Shown: positions 13,280 through 28,400, numbered from the stretch's first letter. The stretch is DNA of 64,000 nucleotides from Argopecten irradians (GCF_041381155.1 NC_091149.1:10804609-10868608), one strand, 5' to 3'. Program-made: numbers and translations. Notes: generated by a model from the letters alone, not told the origin.

Positions 13280-13286
13280 TATATAG
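13280..13286 (+). promoter_or_regulatory. Possible TATA box of gene A
   Basis: TATATAG lies about 110 bp upstream of the proposed ATG, comparable to the spacing before genes B and C. The surrounding DNA is AT-rich, so chance is a real alternative. Confidence 0.25.
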
Positions 13287-13391
13287 ATGTATTAGCAGGT
13301 TGTATGATGTTTAAGCAATTTATACTGATGCATGTTTCACTTGTTATCATGTCGTTGCTACCATGTCATAGCTGATGTTAAATCATAGTCA

Positions 13392-13479
13392 ATGGTGTTT
13401 GTTGAAGGTTTCTTGCTCACATTTGCCTTTATCCTCGGGACAAAGCAAGTCAGTGGTGCGCCTCACCATCACGAGCATG
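13392..13479 (+). CDS. Gene A exon 1: signal peptide
   Basis: Encodes MVFVEGFLLTFAFILG followed by a polar His-rich stretch (PHHHEHG), then a gtatgt donor in phase 1. 'gttgaag' before GGTTTC aligns with the exon-2 acceptor of genes B and C, so this exon may use that acceptor from an unseen first exon instead. I chose the ATG because it is in frame and gives a hydrophobic core. Confidence 0.65.
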
Positions 13480-16400
13480 GTATGTATTCTATCAGCCCGA
13501 GACGACATAGCCGGTACCAAACGGTGTCCTTTTCATGAAGTAGTGCGCTCTGGCCCTAAACCAGGTATCTATCTATCGCAATGTCTAAGTCTGGTGTCAG
13601 GGCCAGAGTATCTAGGGTTAGTAATACATCAACATCACAGTAGAATGGTTAAATTTAATTTAATTTAATATCCACATATCGGGATTGGCCTTAAATATCA
13701 ATTATCTCGTTTTTAGCCCATCATCATCAGATGGTAGGTTATTCAAATCGCTTTTTGTCCGTGGTCCGTCGTCCGTCTGTCCTTCCGTCCGTCCATTCGT
13801 CCGCCGTACGTTAACAATTGTTGTTACTGCTATTTCTCAGAAAATGCTGAAGGGATATTTTTCAAATCTAATATGTAGGTTCCCCTAGGGTCCTTGTTGT
13901 GCATATTGTATTTAGGGACCTCTTGGTGAACAAGATGGCCGATCCTCCGCCATCTTGGATTTTGGTAGTTAAAGTTTGTTACCGCTATTTCTCAGAAAGT
14001 GCTTAAGGGATATTTCTCAAATTTCATATGCAGGTTCACCTTTGTCCCTATTTGTGCATATTACATTTTGGGAAGTACAGTCAACATGATGGCTGACAGG
14101 TCGCCATCTTGGATTTTGGTAGTTAAAGTTTGTTACCGCTATTTTCAGAAAGTGTTAAAGGGATATTCCTCCAATTTCATATATAAATTTAACTAGGACC
14201 CTTAATGTGCATATTGCATTTTGGGATAGATCGGTCAACAAGATGGCCGCTAGGCAGCCATCTTTCATATTGGTAGTTAAAGTTTGTTACCGTTATTTCT
14301 CAGTGAGTACTGGAGGGATCATTCTCAAATTTCATTTGTAGGTTACCATACGGTTGTAGTTGTGCATATTACATTTTGGGACCTATCGGTCAACAAGATG
14401 GCCGACCGGCCGCTATCTTGGATTTTGGTTTTTAAAGATTATTACCGCTATTTCTCAGAAAGTACTAAGGGGATATTTCTCACATTTCATATGTAGGTAC
14501 CCCTAGGACCCTAGTTGTGCATATTACATTTTGGGACCTGTCGGTCAACAAGATGGCCGATAGGCCGCTATCTTGTATTTTGATAATGGAAGTTTGTTAC
14601 CGCTATTTCTCATATTTTATACGTAGTATATTTGAAAACGTTTGAAAAGCAGAGAAAAGCTCCCTCTTTCCATTGTCAGACATAGATAATTCTTTGGTGG
14701 GCACCAAGATCCCTCTGGGATCTCTTCCTCTATATATACTTATTTACTTTCGGTTGAGATTCTGTTAATTATTCGAGAGAAAAAATTCGAACGATGTTAG
14801 ATGTTACTTCTTTTTGTCATTTTTGCAGGTGTGTCGGACGAATGTACACATGATGCCTACTTTAATCGTATGTATAGTCTTAATTACATAATCTGTTATT
14901 AAGCACAATTAATATAATATTAAAAATGGGTTATTAGATATCACGACGGTTTTCAATATTAATTTTCATAAGTTTTCCTTTTAACTGGGACACTATTTGA
15001 TAGGAAAAAACTTTGAACACAAATATTTTGTGATAACTAAAAATAGGATAAAATCGGTCTGGAATGAATAAAAGCATTGGTTAAGGTTTAAGTCCCCGTT
15101 TAAAATAGTGATTTTTATGCCTATATATCACTTCAATAGGTGTACTTGAATATAACTTAGTTGATATAAAGTGGATATGCATCCGTCCTAACTTTATATA
15201 TTACTGTTGACTCGTAGGGTGTTGTGTTGTTTGTAAGGGGTCTTACACGCACAATCCAAGTTAGAGCAAATAAATTAGCGGAAAGGTATCTAAGTGCATT
15301 TGTTTTAGCGAAAAGAGCGTAAATGAGTTATATGTTAAAATATGCACATAATCATTACCATAATTAATTGAAATTCAGATTTGATAAGCCTAACTGCAAG
15401 GAGTTGTGCACCGATGGATGATGGTACGTATTAAAAATTTTGAATAATTTCCATGTTATTTGATGTGATAAATGATATTGAGTTGTCATAGTTAGAATAA
15501 GCCTCTGCCCTTGACTTCCCCACTATTTCAACGTAAAAAAAATGTCAGTTACCTAATAAATGTCATACTATATATAAATTATATGTGTCATACCTGGTCA
15601 AAAATCTTCAGTAATTTTTACAAAAAAAGGTATAAAAGATTTTAATGAATTAAGCTGTGAAAAATTGCAAAAGGCACTAAAAAAACCTATATGAAATGAA
15701 ATTGTAGACCATTTCTTGGCTTCTAGATTTGACTCATTTCACTATACCATAGACGTAAATATGATGATTTTTCGAAGTATTTTATCGGCAGTACTTTATC
15801 GGGCCACATACATGTATCTTTAAATTCAAACTATTTAACGAATTTTCCTTTCGAAGGTCATTTGAAAAAAAAATGAAAATAATATTAATAAATAACTGCA
15901 AAAAATGTAAACCAAAATGATTCAGAATTTCTGCAACTATATCTTCATCGAATGTCTCAAATATGTTAATATGATCTATTTCTGTTATGTAATTCTGGAA
16001 ATAATTCATGCTGATTTATCATTGGTTTTGAGAGTGTTATTAGCTGTCGTCTTCGCGAGGCGTTTCTTGGCCGCCATCTTGTTTCTGATGACGTCAGTGA
16101 CAAAAACGATAAGACTTTTGCGTAAAAAAACATATAAAACATTTTACTCACCCAGATAATACGACTATTATAGGATATCCCTCACGTCATTTCAATTAAT
16201 AGGGAATACCTTTCCAACCCTTTCTTACTTGAGCCATATTGTATACATTATTTTTATGCCATGTACTTACAGCCATATTTTATATCCCATTTATGTTGCT
16301 ACAATAATTCAATTTGGCAAAAAAAAATGTAATGTTTGTCATTATCTAAAATTGAAGTATATTTACCATTAAACTCGTATGAGTTTCATGTCATTAATAA

Positions 16401-19400
16401 ATGACCTTTTAACATATCAATCTTGTTTATTATTGCCAGTCAACGTATATAGCAACAAAACAAGCCTCAGTCTCTGAATATAAACAAGCTTTCACAAAAA
16501 TGATTCTTGCCTGAGGTGGGGTAAAAACCATTATCCTCGCAAGATAATTGTATCGGGATTGGGATGGGTCGGTCATCGGTGATCAGATAGCTCAACGATA
16601 GAGCATTCGGCGTGTGTTCGGAGAGTTCCAGGTTCGAATCCTGGTCTGACCGCTACATTATCTCCCCTCCTGTTACAAAATTGGCGCCAAACTAATCAAC
16701 CCATGGTAATGGAATAAGGGTCTCGTATGTCTTCGAGGATGAAGAGTTTGAAAAAAGTGAGGAGTGTAGCGGGATTGGACTTGGTCGATTATCGGTGACC
16801 AGGTAGTTCAATGGTAGAGCATTCAGCTTGTGTTAGGAGCTCCCGGGTTCGAATTCGGTCTGGCGGCTGCATCATTTTCTTCTCTTCTGTTACATAACTA
16901 TGTCGTCAGACACATACTAGAATATAGCGTGTGATCTTTATATTACAGATTGGTACTACGTCTATCACTTGCTACAAACTCACCACCCCGATTGTGCTCG
17001 CAGCGCCGCCAACTATCTCAGAGGTTAAGTCATTATAAAATTATTAAATCCTCAAAAGGATTAGATATGGTAATGGCTCTTTTTGGCCCCTACATCTACC
17101 ATATTTCAAATTAAGTATTTCGAAATTAAGTTGCTGCGTTTGAAATATTGAATAAGCCCCTGATAAAAAACTTATTGATATTTCTGTTGACAGATTGTAG
17201 TTTTTTGCAATATAACCATGGTAACTTTGCATAAATTATGCAAATTTGAAAAATTTAGTCAATTTTGGCATATTTTTTGTTAGTTTTTCTTTTAAAAACA
17301 ATAGAGCACAGGCTAGAACAAACTTAATATTTCAAGGGAATGAGCAGACACGAAGAATACATCATTTTGAGAAATATAAAGTTTGTTCTAGAAAGCGCTC
17401 TATGTTAACTAGATGAAAAACTGCATAAAAAGGGTCAATTTTGATGAAATTGTCACATTTTGCAGAATTTATGGATAATAAAAATGGTTGCCATGGCAAC
17501 TAGAGCTGTTATATTACCTAATAACACAATCAAATATGTTAGGTATGTTGTTAATATTCAAAATGCAAGATTAACATCTTAAAATAACAGACTTTGAAAA
17601 ACAGCGGATTTGGGGGCCAAAAATTCCTTTACCATACCTACTACTTGTCAACAGAAATATCTTTATTTTTTTAAAGATTGCTGGAATGAATCCTAAACTT
17701 TCTGTTAAGCAAATGTTTTCTTTCTATCGGAAGGCAGGATTTAGTTTGTAAACAGGTGTTGAATAAAATCTTACATTTTCTGTTATTTGGTGACTTGTTC
17801 GGTATGTCTGTTCATTATCATTCAACATGTTAGTACGCGTTTCAAAATTCTCATGTCATTTATCTGGTGTAGATGAAAACGTACCCCATACTGTTATTTT
17901 TTCAGCGGTTACTCAGTGTTCGGATATTTATTCCTAAACAAGCTAACGGGTACTTGTTATCGCAGAATAACAGTCGAAAACCAGTTCATGATACTTTTAA
18001 CCAACTTTCCTCCGCGTTTATTAAATTTCGCGATTTCCATATCAAAACAAGTTCTCGAAGTTTAATATTCGCGGATTAAACAAATGAATGACAATTACTA
18101 CCATCATCATCATCAATCGCGAATTTACTTAGATCGCAAAATTCGCGAAAGTAAATCGAACGCGAATGTAAGTTGGTTTACAGTAAATAAGACAGCATGT
18201 AAAATTAATTCGCGGAGTCGGTTTACAGTAAATATGACATAGCATGTGAAATTAATTCGCGTAGTTGTTCACAGTACTTGTAAATAAGGCTTAGTATGTA
18301 AAATTAATTCGCGGACTTGGTTTACAATTCGCGGACTTGGTTCACAGTAAATAAGGCTTAGTATGTAAAAAATTGTTTCGCGAAAGTAAATTTACGGTAA
18401 ATAAAACATAACTTGTATAATTAATTCGCGGAGTTCGTTAACATTAAATAAGATATAGCATGTAAAATTAATTAGCGTAGTTGGTTTACAGTAAAAAAGA
18501 CATAATCATGTAAAATTTATTCGCGTAGTTTGTAAACGGTATATAAAACATAACTTGTATAATTAATTCGCGTAGTTGGTTAACAGTAAATAAGATATAG
18601 CATGTAAAATTAATTAGCGTAGTTGGTTAACAGTAAATAAGTAAAATTATTACGTAGCATGTAATAGCAGTAAAATTAATTAGCGTAGTTGGTTAACAGT
18701 AAAAAGATATAGCATGTAAAATTAATTAGCATAGTTGGTTTACAGTAAATATGACATAGCATGTAAAATTAATTAGCATGTAAAATTAATTAGCGTAGTT
18801 GGTTTACAGTAAATATGACATAGCATGTAAAATTAATTAGCATGTAAAATTAATTAGCGTAGTTGGTAAATTATACAGTAAATATGACATAGCATGTAAA
18901 ATTAATTTAGCATGTAAAATTAATTAGCGTAGTTGGTTTACAGTAAATATGACATAGCATGTAAAATTAAATAGCGTAGTTGGTTTACAGTAAATATGAC
19001 ATAGCATGTAAAATTAATAGCGTAGTTGGTTTACAGTAAATAAGATATAGCATGTAAAATTAATTAGCGTAGTTGGTTAACAGTAAATAAGATATAGCAT
19101 GTAAAATTAATTAGCGTAGTTGGTTAACAGTAAATAAGATATAGCATGTAAAATTAATTAGCGTAGTTGGTTAACAGTAAAAAAGATATAGCATGTAAAA
19201 TTAATTAGCGTAGTTGGTTTACAGTAAATATGACATAGCATGTAAAATTAAATAGCGTAGTTGGTTTACAGTAAATAAGATATAGCATGTAAAATTAATT
19301 AGCGTAGTTGGTTAACAGTAAATAAGATATAGCATGTAAAATTAATTAGCGTAGTTGGTTAACAGTAAATAAGATATAGCATGTAAAATTAATTAGCGTA

Positions 19401-22400
19401 GTTGGTTAACAGTAAATAAGATATAGCATGTAAAATTAATTAGCGTAGTTGGTTAACAGTAAATAAAATATAGCATGTAAAATTAATTAGAGTAGTTGGT
19501 ATACAGTAAATAAGATATAGCATGTAAAATTAATTAGCGTAGTTGGTTAACAGTAAATATGACATAGCATGTAAAATTAATTAGCATGTAAAATTAATTA
19601 GCGTAGTTGGTTAACAGTAAATAAGACATATCATATAATTCGCGGAATATGTGACAAATGTAAATCAAATGTGTCCTTATATTACAGATTACTTTAGACT
19701 ACATCATGCGAGTTCAAACTGTGTCTGTACCTGCTCTGATACAGCACTTATTCCAGCGGAAACATGTAAGATTAATGCAAATGTTAAACTCTTTAAAATA
19801 TAAGGCCAGTATATGTGATAATGTGAAAGTGTATATGCATGTGATTGGACATCCCCGATATTCAAGGGGTTCCGATCACTTACGTTTTCTACACCCTTGG
19901 TCTATCAAAATTGGAGACAGCAGAACAGAACAGATAGTTTAGGCCTTTGACGCACATAAAAAACGTATAACGGTACACTGAGGTTGACTGTGTGACTTTG
20001 AAGTAGGGCATTACTCTCTCTGTAGTCTACAAAGGCAATTTTGCTGATCTGTGATTGGTTCAGATTTTTCTCTGATATGTCTAATTACAGGTCTCATTAC
20101 AGTTCTGTTTAGCATTGGACAGCTGGAGTATATAAAGCTACACCCTACTTCAAGAATATTGGAGAACTTTCTACTTCTAGAAATATCTAATTTAAAACAG
20201 TAAACAAATAAACACACAGAACGTTCTGGAAATAGATCATTCTAGATCCCTACTTATAATCAACATGTTTACAAATATGTATGTTTATACATGAAAATAT
20301 TCTAGAAAGTTCTATAATCTAAATTAATGATATGACCTTTAAGGTAGCTCCATACTTTTGGAAAAAAACATGTCATTTTTTTCTAACAGGTCTTATTTTC
20401 TTGCATTTTTCATGTAGATTTCAAATCTGTAAAGATAAATGGGTGTTCTCGAACTACTTTTTGAGATATATTTGAGCTTGAAATATACCATCCATGCAAA
20501 TTTGCTGACCGAAAATAGAAAAACTCATAAAATTATGTTTTCTGTAATTAGGTGAATGTTGTCTCGATCCTGTTGATTTTTTGTCCTAAATTTCTTACGA
20601 TAGATCAATATACAAAACTATATTTTATGTTTACAAATGCTAACTAATTTTTGTTATTTCCCAGGACCGTTTCTATACGTAATTACCACGTTTTGCCATA
20701 TTTTCGCCCGTAAAAAAATCAATGAATAGGCCAAAAAGGAAACGAAAACCCATGTCAATTTCACAATATTTGTATATGATATGCCCAAGGTAATATGTTT
20801 TTTCAAATATCATATAAAAACACGGGGTCCTCGATCAAAATTTCACAATTTTGTAAGCTTGAAGTTTGTAACTCGCAACCCTACCCCCATTTCATCTAGT
20901 GCTAAGATGGGTTATATTTGACTATTTTATTGAAAATCATGCCGCAAAAAACATTCCACATCAGTTCATACGTTTTTGTGATATTATATCTGGTTTATGT
21001 CTGTTTGTTTTTATGATTTTCTCCAAATTGTGTGTTTAAAGGAAATTCGTTTGCGATTTTTTTAGAATTCCGGAATTTCGGTCGGGCCGGGTTCCGTCTG
21101 ATGATTTATAGCGACGAACCGCACTTCCGGTGTTTAAAAATCCATTCCCATTTACGACAGGGACCGCAAAAACCTCAGAGATAGCATATAATTTTCACTT
21201 CACTGCTTTTATTTGATTTATTTAATGATTTTAAACATTCAATATTATATGTAGACAATTTTCACCTATTGAAAAAATATCCAAGTGTGATGTCGCGGCG
21301 TATCGGAAACCATTCTGGAATTCAAAACAACCTCCGCAACTTCCGGTATAGCGTCAAATGAATTGGCGCGATTTTCAAAAGTATGGACCTACCTTAAAGG
21401 ATGTATATTGATAATATAGCCGTAGGAGTTATCTCCCTTATTTAATAACTACATGTATTTAGTGTCAAACATAACAACTAAGCATCTTTGAGTGACAATA
21501 GCTCAAAAACGAGTACACGGACATATGTTTTTTGCTTCTTTTTTCTTTTATGGTATGAACTCCCATTTCCAAAAATCTATATGAGAAAAAGGTTTAATAC
21601 AAAACAATTTTGACTTCTCAGAGGAGTACATCCTTTTGGCATTTGGTTTAGAATTATTCATTCTGGGAAAAAGTTTGGTACTCTTAGCAAGACCATCTTC
21701 CACGTTATCCTCATAAACCTTGTGGTATATTTCTGTTTTCAGCACATACACTATCTCATTGCTGGGACTCAGACAATAAGTTCAAAGGTAGGGCAGCTTA
21801 TCATGAGCTCTAATCTGATAAAATAAATCCACAGTTTTTAAAGGCTATATTTCCTCACAGACACTCGCACATACAAGACAATAATTAGACAAATTGATGC
21901 AAGAACGAGTCATTTTGGCCCATTGCAAAGCAATATCATTATGTTGTATAATTAGCAATGCCGAAAGTGATATTTTTCAAATGGAAATGACATTAAACAC
22001 ATCGAATTTATCCTATAAACGTCGCACATGAAATATCTGATGAAGATGACAGTGTACACACCGTTCTAGTCATCAAAACGTCATACATGAAATGTCTGAT
22101 GTCTGTTGACGGTAACAGTGTACGCATTGCACTAGTCACCGAAACATAACACAAAAAATGTCAGATGAATGTTAGCGTGTACACATCGTATTTGTCATCG
22201 AAACGTTATACATGAAATATCTGATGAAGATGACAGTGTATACGTAGTACTTATCATCGAAACATCATTTATTAAATGTCTGATGAAAGTGACAGTGTAC
22301 ACATTGTACTAGTAATCAAAAGATTTATGAAATGTCTGATGAAAGTGACAGTGTAAACATTGTACTAGTCAGCGAAAAGTCACACATGAAATGTCTGATG

Positions 22401-25400
22401 AAAGTGACAGTGTACACATCGTGCTAGTCATCGTCATACAAAAAAGGTGACAGTGTACACATTACTAGTCATCGAAACGTCACACATGAAATATGATGAA
22501 GATGACAGTGTACACACGTACGTCATCAAAAGTCACACATGAAAACTGATGAAGTGACAGTGTACAACCGTACTAGTCATCAAAACGTCATGCATGATAT
22601 GTCTGATGAAGGTAACTGTGTACGCATTGCACTAGTCACCGATCTAAAAAAAGTCAGATGAATGTGAGCGTGTACACATCGTACTTGTCATCGAAACGGT
22701 ATACAAGAAATACATGATGAAGGTGACAGTGTACACATCGTACTTGTCATCAAAACATAACACAAGAAATATCTGATGAAGGTGACAGTGTACACATCGT
22801 AATAGTCATCGAAACGTCATACAAAAATGTCAGATGAAGGTGACAGTGTACACATCGTACTAGTCATCCGTACTAGTCATCAAAACGTCATGCATGATAT
22901 GTCTGATGAAGGTAACTGTGTACGCATTGCACTAGTCACCGATACGTAAAAAAATGTCAGATGAATGTGAGCGTGTACATATCGTACTTGTCATCGAAAC
23001 GGTATACAAGAAATACATGATGAAGGTGACAGTGTACACATCGTACTTGTCATCAAAACGTCATTTATGAAATCTGTTATGAAAGTGACAACGTACACAT
23101 TGTACTAGTCATCAAAACGTCATACATGAAATGTCTGGTGAAAATGACAGTGTACACATTGCAATAGTCATCGAAACGTAACACAAACAAATTCAGATGA
23201 ATGTGAGCGTGTACATATCGTATTTGTCATCGAAACGTTATACAAGAAATACCTGATGAAGGTGACAGTGTATCGTCGTACTAGTCATCAAAACATAACA
23301 CAAGAAATATCTGATGAAGATGGCAGTGTATAGATAGTACTTATCATCGAAACATCATTTATTAAATGTCTGATGAAAGTGACAGTGTACACATCATACT
23401 AGTCATCGAAACATAACACAAGATATATCTGATGAAGGTGACAGTGTACACATCTTATAAGTCATCGAAACGTCGCACATGAAATATCTGGTGAAGGTGT
23501 CAGTGTACACATCGTACTTGTCATCGAAATGTTATACAACAAATATCTGATGAAGGTGAAAGGGTATATACCGTACTTGTCATCAATACGTCATACATGA
23601 AATATCTGATGAATGTGACAGTGTACTCATTGTACTAGTCATCGAAACATAACACAAGATATATCTGATGAATGTGACAGTGTACTCATTGTACTAGTCA
23701 TCAAAACGTCGCACATGAATTATCTGATGAAGGTGACAGTGTACACATTGTACTTCTCATCGTAATGTTACACAAGAAATATCTGATGAAAGTGACAGAA
23801 TACACATTGTACTAGTCATCGAAACATAACGCATACAGTTATCGCTGGTTGTGTAAAAATATCAACACATCTGATCTTGATATATATATACTGATAGGGG
23901 CATTAAACATATTCCTGATCTTGGTATATGTAGATATAACTTCTGACCTTGGAACTATTATGATAATTTTGGTAATTGACTTTATAACATTTGTACTTTT
24001 AAAGTTATCATCAGTTCCACCTTCTACCGAACTACACATACCCACAACTACTATAGTGGCCGCAGGAGCTGTCCCCGCCATGTTGACGGTAACGTATAAT
24101 TTCAAGCAAAGTAATGGTATCCGCCACTTTTTTTATCTATGTACAGCAGCTTTGTTAAGATACTGAAATTTAGAAGACTTTAAGCACTATCCAACAGTTT
24201 AAAACATCAAAACTTGTTATAGAGTCATTGCGTTTGGTCCTCTTTTTATGAACAAAATACCATATACAGTAGAAATTTGAAAAACAAATCTGAAAAATCT
24301 GACAGGATTTCTGAAATATCTATGCAAGTAAATAATTATTTCTCAGCAAAGATCATTCTAGAAAGCATAAGTAAACATTTTTGTTATGAAAAAAAAACAA
24401 AAAAAACAGCCATTTTGTCTCAAAAATGGTAATTTCACAACAAAAAACACAAATGTTTCTTTGATACAATGATCTGTCCCAGTTTATATGACATATAAGG
24501 CGACCGTGCTTCAGCAAGAATGGAGGTCACTCTAAATATTCAAAGTAGCCATGAGGTTGGAAATCTCGTTGCCCTGAAGTATAACTGCATAATTCGGGCA
24601 GTGGTACACTTTATCTTAAAGTTATCTCCAAATACAGGGATTTCGAGATCTCAAAACAACGTAGGTAAAGTACAATTTATCATTGACAAGTTCCACCATT
24701 CGGTGATTATGACGTCATCATTTGACATGAGTTTAATGACGTCATAATCACGGGAAGGTGGGACTAATCGACGGTAAATTGTATTTTACCCACGTCGTTT
24801 TGGGATGTCTAAACCCCCATATTTGTTGTATAGACAGAGCCAATGGAAATAAACATTGTTTTTATTTAATCATGCAATACTAAAATTCCAAACCAAAAGT
24901 CAACGCAAAGAGAATCTTGGTAAAGTCAACGTTATAATAACGTCATTCACAATGACCTTCTGAGCCAGTTGACCAAAAAATAAATTTGTCAGCGTACGTG
25001 TTTATAAATATTTAAAGAAAACTACATTTATTATACAATCATAATACTTCTTTTATTACTAGTATAAAATTGAAAGGGTTTAAATCTTAATTGATTTCTC
25101 AAGTAATGTTTCTATGTTAGCATTATAGAGCGCTACATTGAATATGCCTGTATCCCATTGCGTACATACCACCTTTAACGCAATCAAAACACTGTTCTTT
25201 CACTATGTATTCAATGAATATTGTACCATGTGATTGTAAAATATAATATTGAAAAATAGCAATAAAGAAAAAATAAAAAATAAATTAAATACTAACACAA
25301 TATATAAAAAATTCTTTTGCATGGATCTAAATTTAAAGGAATGTAAATTTGATGTTTCAGTTTGGGAAAACCTTGCTGGAGTAAGCGATAATCACTGCTT

Positions 25401-28400
25401 CACAGTGCTTGCAGAGCAGTTTTATGGTAGTATTTCTGTTTTGTTGTGATTGCCTATGATAAATGTTTGAGTACATTCTACTAAATCATCTATTTTCATG
25501 CACGATTTAATTTCGAGTATTCCGTGGGAAAAAATCGCCAAAGTAAATTATCGCGAGAATGTTTCAAGTCTAAATCGTGTTTTTGAAGAATTAAAATCTG
25601 GAAAAGACGAATTCTCAAATCATAAGTACAGATTTTGATTAAAAAGATAAAATCCAGTCTGTTTCTGAAAGAAAATCAGTATATGTTACGATGATTTTGG
25701 CGTGTTTATTGAAGATCGAAACTCGAATGTTCGCATTCGAAACAATATACTGATCATTATGTTTTATATATACCAAACTGACGATTTTTCATGTTTGGTT
25801 CCCTAGAATCCATGTACATCCTATGTAGTTCTTGAGCGACGATTGTGATACTTGAATTTTATTTCAAACTTCAAAATTATATTAGATTACCGATTCCCAC
25901 ACCTTTACATTGGTACACGTCAAGCAAACAATCAATAAGCTTCCAGATGAAATATTTACTCGGATACTGATGTCGAAAACGAGTTAATTGGTACGGTGGA
26001 AAAAAGTACATTTACCGGGATCCAGAAAACAACGGTATAAATATATGACGTCACAGAAGGACGGTCTACGTTAAAAACATTTACAAAGTCTAGCATACAT
26101 TCAGTCAACCGATAACATATTCCGTTTTTGCATATTGCCTCCATGCGGACAGGTATTCATTGTGACGTAATTATTTTGTAAGAAAACAGAGTTTGATATC
26201 ATTTGTTGCGGTAGATTGTAATATTTCGTGCCTTATTATTTATATTTTAGATGCATTCTTTTCACATAATCCAAAACGAAGATGTACGTGCGAGCAGGTC
26301 ATCAGTGGTGAGTGCACATCTCACTGTTCTAGTAACAAATGTGATCGGCAGCATTTAGGATCACAATTCTGTTTGTTTTACCATCTGAAAGAACTATCGT
26401 ATTCGTAGTAATTGACTCCCATGGCGCTTAAATAATTGTAACAAAGGGGGGGGGGCTTATTAATGAACCAAAATGTAAGTTGTGGACGGAAATGTCAGTT
26501 ATATCTTAAATCTTTTTGTACTCGTGGTACATTAATATGTTACAGTAAACATGTATATGCCTTTTATCCTTTGAGACGCATTATTATATCGTGATTCACA
26601 TGTAAAATATTCACCAGTTCATATAATCTGGGATACAATGCTGATGTTAGAGGCATCGCATGTTGTTAAACATCGTTGAAATACATGGGAAGTGGGCAAT
26701 TATACAACTTCAACTTTTCTCCAAAGAGAATTTGAATTTGGGGTCAAAAGGTCAACCATAAAGGTCACTGTTACTGCCAATAGATTGTTATACAAATTTT
26801 AGTTTCCGGGTGATAACTTGAGAACACATCAACAGAATTTGTTCAAACTTCATACAAGGATTGCATAACCAAGGAGTAATAACTTGCCATTGATTAGAAA
26901 ATGTAATTAACGGCATGAGATGTTTGTTGCTTGTAACACTTACCGTAAGCTTGTTAAAATTGTGTTGGATTATTTTGTTAGGCGGAAGTAGCGGTGTAAC
27001 TGTACCACACATATATCACTACCACACGGATATGTGTTTAATGTACTCGGAGTACAAAGGTAAGGTTTCGCACAAATCCCTAGTCAGCCCTTCGTCGTCT
27101 TTGGGGTAAAATGTTATACTTTCTCAGGCAAATCATATAAAGATAAAACAAATTAATGCTCACTGACAAAATAAAGACGCACTGGACGAATCCATTTCAT
27201 ACTGCAAATATCTTGAGCCATGTAATTTCATCTAGGGTTTCAATAAAAGCCTGTTACCTGCAATAGCTTGTAAAATCGCGGGGTTATGTTGCCATATTTT
27301 GTGATCCTCGGATCGAATACCAAAGTGTTGCTGTTCTTTTTCAGACTTAGACGCAGTAGTCGCAAGAGACAACTGTATGAGCCATTATGAAGGTAATTGT
27401 AACATTTCGTTCTAATTAAATGGAGCTCTGTTCCGTTGAATATCAGTATATAATATTGATATTGTATGTTTTTGTGAACATTCGTTACCATCGTCAATAT
27501 GTAATTCAATTTGTTCTTTATGTGTCTTGACACAGGAGCAGATCGCCTCGAAAATTCAACAATATTTTGTTCACTCTGTTAGAATATTGTTTGCCCTATA
27601 TTAAGTACTTCAAGTAACTCGTATCCTACAGAAAAAAGTCTGTAAGGATCCATGGATATTTAAGGAATGATTTTTTATTTTTTGTTTTTAACCGGTGTGT
27701 AAACTGCATTTTTTGTACAGACATTTCAAATGACGCGCGTCATATCTGTACAAGAATGCAGTTTTCACACCAGTAAACAATAAAAAAAAAATAAAAACAT
27801 TCCTTATATTTACATTTCGACCGACCATTTCATTTAAATTAGTGTTCCGGTGAAGTTAACCTTCGTTTTGTCAACGTTATACGATTGATGGAAGAGCTGA
27901 GTAATTGATGTAATCGCAAAACAGCTGGCTCCAATTTGGCGGGAACACATGTCAAGTTCCGGGAGTAAATAAAATATAGTTTCACAATATACTTTATCGT
28001 TTTTAATCCATTTATTCCATATGTTTTCATTTTTTTCCCAAATGCTTTCCATTGCATTCAAACTGATGTTGATATCGAACCTTTGTCATGTCATATATTG
28101 TGGCCTAACCGGATGCGCATTCACATAAGGGCAGAAGTCAGTGTTTCGGTTTGTGTTCTTGCGCAGCAGCACCTCTGCGTTTACGCAAGTGTAAACGATT
28201 GCCCGGTTAGTAAGGATATATAGGAAGGTGAAAACGGAAATGTAAATATATGGAAAACAACTGTTGATATTACGTTCTTGACCTACACATAATATCAATA
28301 AACATAATTACGTATGAAGTGATTACATTATACGTAATTATCTATTATTGATATGTTCAATTCATTTTTGGTCGGTTTAAGGTGTTAGTCTCTAATTACC

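Noticed and set aside
13685..14496. Three plus-strand ORFs with similar sequences
   Set aside because: They are readings of the 155-bp tandem repeat; the similarity is that of the DNA units.
16581..16655. tRNA gene
   Set aside because: A and B boxes are good, but no proper acceptor and anticodon stems could be paired, and a second diverged copy with a shared tail follows: a SINE.
21990..23830. CRISPR-like array
   Set aside because: The units are contiguous tandem repeats without unique spacers, in a eukaryotic intron.
23839..24166. Overlapping ORFs on both strands, one very hydrophobic
   Set aside because: AT-rich DNA beside a minisatellite; no motif, no splice logic and no paralogue in B or C.
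24515..24556. Candidate for gene A's missing exon 9 counterpart ('cttcag' then a short open stretch ending SSHE)
   Set aside because: It has no cysteine and would end in phase 0, breaking the chain.
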